Translations under genes and position numbers: made by a program
Notes under the pieces: model-generated
What the model saw: the letters and a program-made list of their open reading frames with translations, nothing else
Database searches by the model: none
Told to the model about the DNA's origin: nothing
Shown here: in pieces, positions 48,289-55,797 of the stretch
Layout: every line of letters starts with the position of its first letter
Position numbering within the stretch: the first letter of the stretch is position 1
NCBI RefSeq assembly: GCF_023734135.1
Contig: NZ_AP025730.1
Span: forward strand, 2,232,001-2,296,000
Direction: 5' to 3'
Length of the DNA stretch: 64,000 bases
Origin: Sphaerotilus microaerophilus
Lineage (GTDB): Bacteria; Pseudomonadota; Gammaproteobacteria; Burkholderiales; Burkholderiaceae_C

Positions 48289-48752
48289 CACGCGGCGGCT
48301 CCGCGGCCGGCGAGCTGGGCGCGGCCGGGGCCGGCGATCCACCACCAGCAGGCCGAGCTGGGCAGGGCGGAGATGACGAACAGCGCCGTCAGCGCGCCCC
48401 AGGCCGGCGGGAAGTCCTGCGCCCCGGGCCAGCCGGCCAGGTAGGCGGCGGCGGTTGCCAGCGGCGCGGTGACCAGGGCCAGCACCCCGGCGCCAGCGAC
48501 GAAGCGCCGCCGCGTGTCCAGGCCGCTGCGCAGGAAGCTGCGCGCCATCAGGTGCGCGCCCAGCGCCAGCAGCATGTAGGCGATCGGGAAGAGCATCAGC
48601 ACCAGGCCGATGGCGCGCAGCGGCGTTTCGCCGCCCGGGCTGGCCGCGATCAGCGTGGGTGCGTCGAGCTGGCGCACGGCCACGGTGGCCACGGGGAAGA
48701 GCGCCACCATCGGCGAGGTGAGGCTGGCGAGGTAGGGGCGGAAGTCACGCAT
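48288..48752 (-). CDS. Small four-helix membrane protein between kinase and regulator genes
   Basis: A 154-residue hydrophobic protein with about four TM helices: PMVALFPVATVAVRQLDAPT, RAIGLVLMLFPIAYMLLALG, GAGVLALVTAPLATAAAYLA and ALTALFVISALPSSACWWWI. I do not recognise a family. Its start overlaps the kinase stop by 8 bases and its stop shares one base with the regulator start (TGATG), so it is made together with the two-component system and may be a signalling accessory or sensor. Confidence 0.75.
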   Translation of the reverse strand: MRDFRPYLASLTSPMVALFPVATVAVRQLDAPTLIAASPGGETPLRAIGLVLMLFPIAYMLLALGAHLMARSFLRSGLDTRRRFVAGAGVLALVTAPLATAAAYLAGWPGAQDFPPAWGALTALFVISALPSSACWWWIAGPGRAQLAGRGAAA

Positions 48753-50301
48753 GGGGTCGGGGGTTGTCGGTGGAGGCCGCCGGCAGCGGCAGGCTGGCCC
48801 GCAGCTCCCAGCCGGGGCGCTCGCCCGTCGCGTGGGCGTGCGCCGGGCCACTGTGCCACAGACCGCCGAGCGCCCACACGCGCTCCTGCATGCCGCCCAG
48901 GCCGTTGCCGCGCTGCACGGCACTGCCGGGGTCGGCGATGCCGATGCCGTCGTCGCTCACGGCCCAGTGCAGCTGGGCGGCCGTGGTGGGCAGCGCCGCT
49001 TCGTCCAGGGCCAGGCGCAGGTGGATGTGGCCGGCCTGGGCGTGGCGGGCCGCGTTGGTCAGCGCCTCCTGGCTCAGGCGGTACAGCGCCAGCAGCAGCG
49101 GGCGGGGCAGCGTGAGCGCCTCGGCTCGCCCGGGCGGCAGGGGCCGCAGCGGCCCCTGCGCGGTGCCCGCGCCAAAGGCCAGCTCGAAGCGCGGTGCCGC
49201 TGCGCCCGCGGCCTGCACCGGAGTGGCCTGCCAGCTCTGCACCAGCGCGGCCAGCAGCTGCTGCAGCCGCGCCAGGGGCAGCGGTGGCGCATCGCCGCCG
49301 GCGCCCTCCGGCCCGAGCGGGTTGAGCTGGCCGAGCAGCTGGCGCACGTCCTGCTGTAGCTCGGCGCAGCGCTGCGCCATGCCCTGCACGACGTCGGCAA
49401 CCTCGGCGAGTTCGCAGTCGGCAGCCGACGTGTCCGAAGCCTGCGGTGCCGCCTCGCCAAGCCGGCGCTGCAGCCAGGCGGCGTCGAAGCGCAGCGCGGT
49501 CAGGCGCTGGCCGAGTTCGTCGTGCAGTTCGCGGGCCAGGTGGTGGCGCTCGTCTTCCTGCAATGTCAGCAGCTTCTGGCTGAGCAGGCGGCGGCGGTGC
49601 TCGGCCTCCTCCAGTGCGCTGGCGAGGTGGCGCAGCGCCGCGGCGATGGCCTCCAACTCGCGCAGGGGCAGGGCCGGCAGGCGGGTCACGGCCTGGGGAT
49701 CCTGGCGTTCGATGCCGGTGATGGCCCCCACCAGCGTGGCCAGCGGCGCCAGCGCACGGCGCACGTTCAGGTGCATCACCCCCAGCAGCCCGACGATGGC
49801 CAGCAGCAGCAGGGCCAGCGTGGCGAGCAGGTTGGTCAGGGCCTCGCGCCGCTCGCTGTCGGCCGAGGCGTCCAGCGAGATCACCCAGGCGGTGGCGCCC
49901 GGGCGCGGCACCAGCCAGGAGACGCGGCGCGGCGCGTCGCTGGGGCCGAGCCGGTCGTGCAGCCGCAGCAGCGCGGCCAGCCAGGGCGGCTCGTCGTGAG
50001 GCAGCGGCGCGAGCAGCGTCTGGCCGTCCGCGCGGTGGATGTGCAGGGCCAGGTGGCGCAGCGGCGCCTCCTGCTGCATCGCGTGCAGCGAGGCCAGCGC
50101 GGCCGCGTCGTCCAGCGGCGCCAGCGTGCCCAGGCGGCTCATCAGTGTGGCCAGGTGCATTGCGGCATCGACCTCGTCGCGGATGTCCTCGTTCGCGCGC
50201 TGCAGCCCGAGGCCCAGCGCCAGCGCCAGCACCAGCAGTCCCACCGCGGTGGCGCGGCGCATCACCAGGCGGGGTAGGTCCAGGGGCAGCGCAATGGGCA
50301 T
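48745..50301 (-). CDS. Sensor histidine kinase, MoxY-like
   Basis: A 518-residue membrane kinase. TM1 (about 15-34, ATAVGLLVLALALGLGLQRA) and TM2 (about 185-205, LLATLALLLLAIVGLLGVMH) bracket a periplasmic domain resembling the LapD/MoxY N-terminal domain (RDEVDAAMHLATLMSRLGTL, HRADGQTLLAPLPHDEPPW). A HAMP-like region and the HisKA_3 H-box HHLARELHDELGQRLTAL (about 283) follow, then an ATPase domain with SQEALTNAARHA and SDDGIGIADPG (about 415-470). MoxY-type kinases regulate methanol or alcohol oxidation; the assignment rests on architecture and neighbourhood. It is divergent from the DAHP synthase gene (92-base gap). Confidence 0.88.
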   Translation of the reverse strand: MPIALPLDLPRLVMRRATAVGLLVLALALGLGLQRANEDIRDEVDAAMHLATLMSRLGTLAPLDDAAALASLHAMQQEAPLRHLALHIHRADGQTLLAPLPHDEPPWLAALLRLHDRLGPSDAPRRVSWLVPRPGATAWVISLDASADSERREALTNLLATLALLLLAIVGLLGVMHLNVRRALAPLATLVGAITGIERQDPQAVTRLPALPLRELEAIAAALRHLASALEEAEHRRRLLSQKLLTLQEDERHHLARELHDELGQRLTALRFDAAWLQRRLGEAAPQASDTSAADCELAEVADVVQGMAQRCAELQQDVRQLLGQLNPLGPEGAGGDAPPLPLARLQQLLAALVQSWQATPVQAAGAAAPRFELAFGAGTAQGPLRPLPPGRAEALTLPRPLLLALYRLSQEALTNAARHAQAGHIHLRLALDEAALPTTAAQLHWAVSDDGIGIADPGSAVQRGNGLGGMQERVWALGGLWHSGPAHAHATGERPGWELRASLPLPAASTDNPRPHA

Positions 50302-50393
50302 GCGCCCATTCTCGGGCCAGTCCGCGGCGCTGGCGGCCCGGGATAATCCACCACTCCGTGTTCCCCAGCGACTCAGCGAGCCCCCTCCCGCCC

Positions 50394-51512
50394 ATGCCCA
50401 CCATCGACGACCCCCGCCGTGACCGCGAAGCCGGCTCCCGCGACGCCACCCACGACAGCACCCGCATCGACGACGTGCGCATCGGCGCGGTGCGCCCGCT
50501 CATCAACCCGGCCCTGCTGCAGGAGTGGCTGCCCGTGCCCGACGCCACGCTGGCGCTGGTGGAGCAAAGCCGCGCCGCGATGGCCGATGTGCTGCACGGC
50601 CGCGACGACCGGCTCATCGTCGTCGTCGGCCCCTGCTCGATCCACGACCACGACCAGGCGCTGGCCTACGCCCGCCTGCTCAAGCACGAGGCCGACCAGC
50701 TCAGCGACGACCTGCTGGTCGTGATGCGCGTGTACTTCGAGAAGCCGCGCACCACGGTGGGCTGGAAGGGCTACATCAACGACCCGCACCTGGACGGCAG
50801 TTTCGCCATCAACGAGGGCCTCAAGCGCGCGCGCCAGCTGCTGCTGGACGTGAGCGAGATCGGCCTGCCCACCGGCACCGAATTCCTTGACCTGCTCAGC
50901 CCGCAGTACATCGCCGACCTGATCGCCTGGGGCGCCATCGGCGCGCGCACCACCGAGAGCCAGACGCACCGCCAGCTCGCCTCCGGCCTCTCCTGCCCGG
51001 TGGGCTTCAAGAACGGCACCGACGGCAACCTGAAGGTGGCCAGCGACGCCATCCTCTCGGCCAGCGCGCCGCATGCCTTCATGGGCATGACCAAGATGGG
51101 CCAGGCCGCCATCTTCGAGACCCGCGGCAACGCCGACTGCCACGTCATCCTGCGCGGTGGCAAGGCGCCCAACTACGGCGCCGAGCACGTCGAGGCGGCC
51201 TGTGCCATGCTGCGCGCCGCCGGCCTGCGCGAGCAGGTGATGATCGACTGCTCGCACGCCAACAGCAGCAAGCAGCACCGCCGCCAGATCGAGGTGGCCG
51301 CCGACATCGCTGCGCAGATCAGCGCCGGCGAGCGCCGCATCACCGGCGTGATGATCGAGAGCCACCTGCAGGAAGGCCGCCAGGACCTGGTGGTCGGCCA
51401 GCCGCTGGCGCACGGCGTGTCCATCACCGACGCGTGCATCAGCTGGGCCCAGACCCAGCCGGTGCTGCAACAACTGGCGCAGGCGGTGCGGGCGCGGCGC
51501 GGGCGCGCGTGA
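50394..51512 (+). CDS. 3-deoxy-7-phosphoheptulonate synthase, class I
   Basis: A 372-residue DAHP synthase, first enzyme of the shikimate pathway (phosphoenolpyruvate plus erythrose 4-phosphate). Class I AroF/G/H signatures: VVVGPCSIHDHDQALAYA (about 78-95), VVMRVYFEKPRTTVGWKGYI (about 110-130), GFKNGTDGNLKVASDAI (about 204), HVILRGGKAPNYGAEH (about 250) and CSHANSSKQHRRQ (about 287). Which aromatic amino acid feeds back cannot be decided here. ATG 50394 gives a 30-residue polar N-terminus. The stop overlaps the next gene (GTGA). Confidence 0.95.
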   Translation: MPTIDDPRRDREAGSRDATHDSTRIDDVRIGAVRPLINPALLQEWLPVPDATLALVEQSRAAMADVLHGRDDRLIVVVGPCSIHDHDQALAYARLLKHEADQLSDDLLVVMRVYFEKPRTTVGWKGYINDPHLDGSFAINEGLKRARQLLLDVSEIGLPTGTEFLDLLSPQYIADLIAWGAIGARTTESQTHRQLASGLSCPVGFKNGTDGNLKVASDAILSASAPHAFMGMTKMGQAAIFETRGNADCHVILRGGKAPNYGAEHVEAACAMLRAAGLREQVMIDCSHANSSKQHRRQIEVAADIAAQISAGERRITGVMIESHLQEGRQDLVVGQPLAHGVSITDACISWAQTQPVLQQLAQAVRARRGRA

Positions 51513-52117
51513 GCCGGCCTCCCGTGGCGCGGGTCAGTGCCGAGCGCCTCACCTTCGCCCACCCGGGCGTCACCGTCTTCGCCGACCTGGGTTTCACGCT
51601 CTCGCCCGGCCTGACCCTGGTGCGAGGTGGCGACGGCCGGGGCAAGACCACGCTGCTGCGGCTGCTGGCCGGTGAGCTCGCGCCGACGGGTGGCACGCTG
51701 AGCCGCCGGGTTGGCAGCCTCTGGTGGGAGCAGCCGGGCGAGCCGGCGCATGACGCCGTCGTGGCGCGCGAGTGGCTCGCCGAGCGGCAGGCCCACTTTG
51801 CTGGCTGGCGCGTCGATGTGGCCGAGGCGCTGGTCGAGGCCTTCGGGCTTGGCGAGCACCTGGGCAAGCGCATGGAGATGCTCTCCGCCGGCAGCCGGCG
51901 CAAGGTCGGCCTGGTCGGCGCCGCCGCCAGCGGGGCGACCTTGACCCTGCTGGACACCCCCTGGGCGGCGCTGGATGCGCGTTCGGCCCGGGTGCTGGAC
52001 GAACTGCTCGCCGAGGCGGCCGACGACGAAGCGCGCCTCTGGGTGGTGGCGGACCACGAGCGCCCCGCCAGCCTGGCCGACGTAACCTGGGCGGGCTGCA
52101 TCGACCTGGGGGACTGA
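51509..52117 (+). CDS. Stand-alone ABC-type ATPase, CcmA-like size
   Basis: A 202-residue ATP-binding cassette without a membrane partner nearby. RLTFAHPGVTVFADLGFTLS, Walker A RGGDGRGKTTLLRLLAG (about 37-53) and signature MLSAGSRRKVGLVGA (about 128-142) are present. Walker B is LTLLDTPWAALD (about 150), so the catalytic Glu after the Asp is Thr. This suggests slow or absent hydrolysis, or a regulatory NTP switch. GTG 51509 overlaps the DAHP synthase stop. Short size is like CcmA, but no ccm genes are present, and the function is unassigned. Confidence 0.8.
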   Translation: MSRPPVARVSAERLTFAHPGVTVFADLGFTLSPGLTLVRGGDGRGKTTLLRLLAGELAPTGGTLSRRVGSLWWEQPGEPAHDAVVAREWLAERQAHFAGWRVDVAEALVEAFGLGEHLGKRMEMLSAGSRRKVGLVGAAASGATLTLLDTPWAALDARSARVLDELLAEAADDEARLWVVADHERPASLADVTWAGCIDLGD

Positions 52118-52255
52118 GCCTGAAGCCGGTTCAGCGGGCGGCGGATACAACTTGCTGCAACCGCCGCGCCTGGCCGCGGGCATGCTTGCCAGCCTGCCGA
52201 TCCCACCGGCGCAGCGCGGCGGCTGCGCGGCGTTCGGCGAGACTCGCACTCACCG

Positions 52256-52807
52256 ATGTCGATCACGTCCAACACCCCGTTCCCCTCGTTCACGTCCACG
52301 CTGTCCCCGGCCCTGCTGCACGACCGCCTGGACATGCTGCAGCGCATGCCGATATTCGGGGCCATCCACGCGGATGCGCTGGAATTCCTGCTCGCGCAGA
52401 CACGCCTGCGCAGCGTGGCGCGGGGGGACTTCTTCTTCCGCCACGGTGACCGGGCGCTGGTGATGTACGTGCTGGAGACTGGCCGGGTCTCGGTGCGGCG
52501 CAGCTGGGGCGACCGCGAACTGGTACTGCGCAGCCTGGGCGCGGGCGACTGCTTCGGCGAGATGGCGCTGATGGACCTGTCGGCACGTAGCGCCTCCGTG
52601 CGTGCCGAGAGCGATTGCACGGCCATCGAGATCGGCCCGGGCGACCTGCTGCGGCTGTTCGAGCACGATGCCGAGCAGTTCGCGCTGATCCAGATGAACA
52701 TCGGCCGCGAACTCAGCCGCCGCCTGCGCGTGACCGACGAGCTGCTGTTTCGCGCCACGATGGGCGAGAAGCCGGCCGGCGTGGACAGCGTCTTCCAGTC
52801 GCTGTAG
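52256..52807 (+). CDS. Cyclic-nucleotide-binding-domain protein (Crp-like sensor without HTH)
   Basis: A 183-residue protein with one cNMP-binding jelly roll (about 30-150): MLQRMPIFGAIHADALEFLL, FFFRHGDRALVMYVLETGRV, LVLRSLGAGDCFGEMALMDL (phosphate-binding-cassette-like with FGEMAL) and SVRAESDCTAIEIGPGDLL. No DNA-binding HTH follows, so it is a stand-alone sensor or partner protein, not a Crp/Fnr activator. The PBC Arg of true cAMP binders (RSASV here) is present as Arg. Convergent with the LeuCD-like gene. The 138 bases upstream hold no recognised element. Confidence 0.85.
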   Translation: MSITSNTPFPSFTSTLSPALLHDRLDMLQRMPIFGAIHADALEFLLAQTRLRSVARGDFFFRHGDRALVMYVLETGRVSVRRSWGDRELVLRSLGAGDCFGEMALMDLSARSASVRAESDCTAIEIGPGDLLRLFEHDAEQFALIQMNIGRELSRRLRVTDELLFRATMGEKPAGVDSVFQSL

Positions 52808-52860
52808 CGCTGCTGTCCTGGCGCCTGCCGAACGGGCGGCGGGCCTCTCAGCCGCCGTGA

Positions 52861-54858
52861 TCAGTCGCCGTATTCCGCACGCAGCGCCTCGAAGGAGATC
52901 AGCCGCCCGGCGATCGCGCTGGCGGCCACCGTCGGCGGGCTGGCCAGCCAGACCTGGCCCGGGCCGCTGCGCCCGGGGAAGTTGCGGTTGATCGCGCTGA
53001 CCGTCACCTGGTCGGCGGCGGTGGACGAGCCCGGTCCGCAGTTGGCGCAGGCGCCGCAGGAGGGCTGCAGCAGACGCGCGCCCACCGCCTCGAAGGCCGC
53101 GAGAAAGCCCTGCGCGATGCAGTGGTCGCGCACCGCGGTCGTGCCGAACTGCAGGTAGAGCTGCACCCCCGGCGCCACGCGCAGCCCGCGCGCGGCGGCC
53201 CAGGCCAGCACCGCGTGGTAGTGCTCGAAGTCCTCGCGCTTGCCGGCGGTGCAGCTGCCACCGTAGGCGATGTGGATGCGTGCCGGCTCGCCCAGGTCGG
53301 CCAGCGCGGACAGCGCCAGCCCGTTGCCCGGGTCGCCCGGGCGCGCCAGCATCGGCCCGAGCGCGCTGCAGTCCACCGTGATGACTTCGGCATAGGCCGC
53401 GCCGGGGTCGCTGCGCATCCAGGGCGCCAGTGCCACGTCCACACCGCGGCGCTCCTTCAGGAAGCGCAGTGTCTCCGCGTCCGGCTCGACGATGCCGGTG
53501 AATCCGCCCAGCTCGGCCGTCATGTTGGTCAGCGTGGCGCGCTCGTCGGTGGAGAGCGAGCGCACCACCGGCCCGCCGAACTCGAACACCTTGCCCACGC
53601 CCGCCCCCGCGCGCAGCGCCGGCAGCGCCAGCAGGTGCAGCAGCACGTCCTTGGCGGTCACGCCCGGCGCCAACGCGCCGGCCAGTTCGATGCGCAGCAC
53701 AGCGGGCAGCGTCAGCCGCACCGCGCCGGTCACGAAGGCGTTCGCCATGTCGGTGGTGCCCACGCCAAAGGCCACGCAGCCCAGCGCGCCGCTGTGCGGC
53801 GTGTGCGAGTCGGTGCCCACCACCACCTGGCCGGGCAGTGCGTAGTGCTCGGCCACCATCGCGTGCGAGATGCCGGCCACGTTGGTGCCATCATCGCGCG
53901 CCGCCTCGTCTTCGTTCAGCGTGCGGTGCTCGGTCAGGCCGTGCTCGGCTGAGAAGCGCCGCTGCGCCGCCTGCATCGCCAGCACGTTGGGCACCAGGCC
54001 GCCGCGCAGGTGCGCCGGGCTCTCGCCGACGTAGTTGGTGTGGTCCTCGAACACCACGATGCTGGCCGGGTCGTGCAGCCGCAGGCCGGCGCCGAAGGTG
54101 GCGCCCAGCATGTGCGCGCACATGCCGGTGTAGTACTCGTGGATGAAGCGCCGGTCAGCGCGCACGAAGGCGCCATCACCCACCGCCGGCCGGGCCGAGG
54201 TCTGCGGCGTGGCCAGCGCACGGCGCGCGACGATCTTCTCGAACAGCGTGCGCGGCCGGTCGGCGTCGGCATCGGCATCGGCATCGGCTCCAGTTTCACC
54301 GACACGCATGCTGCTCAGCTGCTGCTGGCCGAAGTGCAGCAGCCCGCCAGCGCGCAGGATGGCCGCGGCCAGCGCATCGCGCCCGGCCACCAGCTCGTCG
54401 ATGGCGATCGCCTCGCCCGCCTCGATGCGTGCCACCAGCCCCAGGTCGGTGCTGGTGAACAGGCCGATGTTGTCGGCGTTCTGCCGGTAGATGCGCTCGA
54501 AGCTCTCCGCGATCACCAGCCGGATGCCCGCCAGCCGCTCCGCCGCCGGGCTGTGCTCGCGCGACGAGCCCTTGCCGTAACGCCGCCCCGCCACGATCAC
54601 GCTGAAGCCCCCTGCGCGCAGGCTGCCCGGCGCGAAGGGCCGCTGTCCCTCGACCTGAAAGCCCGTGTGCGCGAAGTCGCCCAGCCGGTCGTCGTAGTGC
54701 GTCAGGATCGGCACCGGCGTGATCTCGTCGGTGGACACGTCGTTGCGCAGCGTGCCGGCGTCCGCGCGGCCCAGTCGCTCACCGGCAAGCTGACGCGCCA
54801 TGACCTCGGCCGAGGTGGACAGGAACAGCAGGCGGCCGGGCAGGGGGAGCGTGGTCAT
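52861..54858 (-). CDS. Aconitase-family hydrolyase, fused LeuD-LeuC in permuted order
   Basis: A 665-residue protein combining both parts of isopropylmalate-isomerase-like enzymes with the small swivel domain first. The LeuD-like part (about 25-170) contains GRRYGKGSSREHSPAAERLA and ESFERIYRQNADNIG; an ADADADADAD linker (about 193-203) follows; the LeuC/aconitase part (about 205-665) has RTLFEKIVARRAL, VVFEDHTNYVGESP, GTDSHTPHSGALGCVAFGVG and the Fe-S ligands GGSCTAGKRED and PSCGACANCGPG. Likely reaction: isomerisation of a hydroxy-di/tricarboxylate; the substrate is not decided, since LeuC and LeuD are usually separate in these bacteria. ATG 54858 begins MTTLPLPGRLL. No other leu genes adjoin. 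Confidence 0.88.
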   Translation of the reverse strand: MTTLPLPGRLLFLSTSAEVMARQLAGERLGRADAGTLRNDVSTDEITPVPILTHYDDRLGDFAHTGFQVEGQRPFAPGSLRAGGFSVIVAGRRYGKGSSREHSPAAERLAGIRLVIAESFERIYRQNADNIGLFTSTDLGLVARIEAGEAIAIDELVAGRDALAAAILRAGGLLHFGQQQLSSMRVGETGADADADADADRPRTLFEKIVARRALATPQTSARPAVGDGAFVRADRRFIHEYYTGMCAHMLGATFGAGLRLHDPASIVVFEDHTNYVGESPAHLRGGLVPNVLAMQAAQRRFSAEHGLTEHRTLNEDEAARDDGTNVAGISHAMVAEHYALPGQVVVGTDSHTPHSGALGCVAFGVGTTDMANAFVTGAVRLTLPAVLRIELAGALAPGVTAKDVLLHLLALPALRAGAGVGKVFEFGGPVVRSLSTDERATLTNMTAELGGFTGIVEPDAETLRFLKERRGVDVALAPWMRSDPGAAYAEVITVDCSALGPMLARPGDPGNGLALSALADLGEPARIHIAYGGSCTAGKREDFEHYHAVLAWAAARGLRVAPGVQLYLQFGTTAVRDHCIAQGFLAAFEAVGARLLQPSCGACANCGPGSSTAADQVTVSAINRNFPGRSGPGQVWLASPPTVAASAIAGRLISFEALRAEYGD

Positions 54859-54937
54859 GGTGGACGGGGCGGTGGCGCAGCGCCCGCATTCTGGCGCGGC
54901 CTGCGCGGTGCGGTAGCTCGGGGGCTGAGAGCCCGCT

Positions 54938-55765
54938 TCAGTCGACCCTTGCTGCCAGGAAGAGGGGCAGAAGTTCGCCCGCGGCACCGGTGAGTTGTCT
55001 CGTCCTCGCGCCCCCCGCCGCCACCGGCTGCGGGTTGACGTGGACCACCCAGGCGCCGGCGCGCGCCGCCAGGCGCGGGATCGACGCGGCGGGCTCGACC
55101 ACACCCGAGGTGCCGACCGAGAGCAGCAGGTTGCAATGCTCGGCGGCGTCGAAGGCGGCGGCCAGGGCATGGGCGGGCAGCGATTCGCCGAACCAGACCA
55201 CGCCGGGGCGGATCAGGCCGCCGCAGGCGGGGCAAGGCGGTGGGGGCAGGCGCAGGCCGTCGGCGTCGAGCGCCTGCGGGCGCCAGCCGGCCGGTGCGTC
55301 GCGGTCGGCCACCGCGGCGGCGTCGGCGGGGGGCGTGAAGGGCGTGGCGCAGTCGAAACAGCGGGGCTGGTGCAGGCTGCCGTGCAGGTGCAGCACCGGG
55401 CGTGCATCGGCGGGGCTGCCGGCGCGTTCGTGCAGGTCGTCGACGTTCTGCGTCACCAGCGTCAGGCGCGGCAGGCGGCGGGCCAGGTCGGCGATGGCGT
55501 GGTGGGCCGGGTTGGGCTGGGCCTGGCGCACCCTCAGCCGGCGCCACTCGTACCAGCCCCAGACCAGCGCCGGGTCGGCGCGGAAGGCCTCGGGCGTGGC
55601 CAGCGCCATCGCGTCGAAGCGGGACCACAGGCCGGTGAGCGCGTCGCGGAAGGTCCGGATGCCCGACTCGGCCGACACGCCCGCGCCGGTGAAGACGACG
55701 ACATGGCGGGCCTCACGCAGTGCGGCGGTCAATTCGGCGGGGACGGCGGGGGCGGTGGGGTTCAT
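54938..55765 (-). CDS. cobB: NAD-dependent protein deacylase, sirtuin family
   Basis: A 275-residue Sir2 enzyme. NAD-binding FTGAGVSAESGIRTFRDAL (about 25-43), catalytic-loop TQNVDDLHERAG (about 104-115), catalytic His in HLHGSLHQPRC (about 126), four zinc cysteines (CFDC and CPACGG, about 135-190), and GVVWFGESLP (about 193). Tyr72 and Arg75 in WGWYEWRR match the Y-x2-R of class III sirtuins, which prefer succinyl or malonyl lysine. Monocistronic on the minus strand, 32 bases from the AsmA-like gene. The start ATG 55765 gives a short N-terminal tail. Confidence 0.93.
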   Translation of the reverse strand: MNPTAPAVPAELTAALREARHVVVFTGAGVSAESGIRTFRDALTGLWSRFDAMALATPEAFRADPALVWGWYEWRRLRVRQAQPNPAHHAIADLARRLPRLTLVTQNVDDLHERAGSPADARPVLHLHGSLHQPRCFDCATPFTPPADAAAVADRDAPAGWRPQALDADGLRLPPPPCPACGGLIRPGVVWFGESLPAHALAAAFDAAEHCNLLLSVGTSGVVEPAASIPRLAARAGAWVVHVNPQPVAAGGARTRQLTGAAGELLPLFLAARVD

Positions 55766-55797
55766 GGCGGAGGCGGCACGGATGCAAGGCGGTGGTT

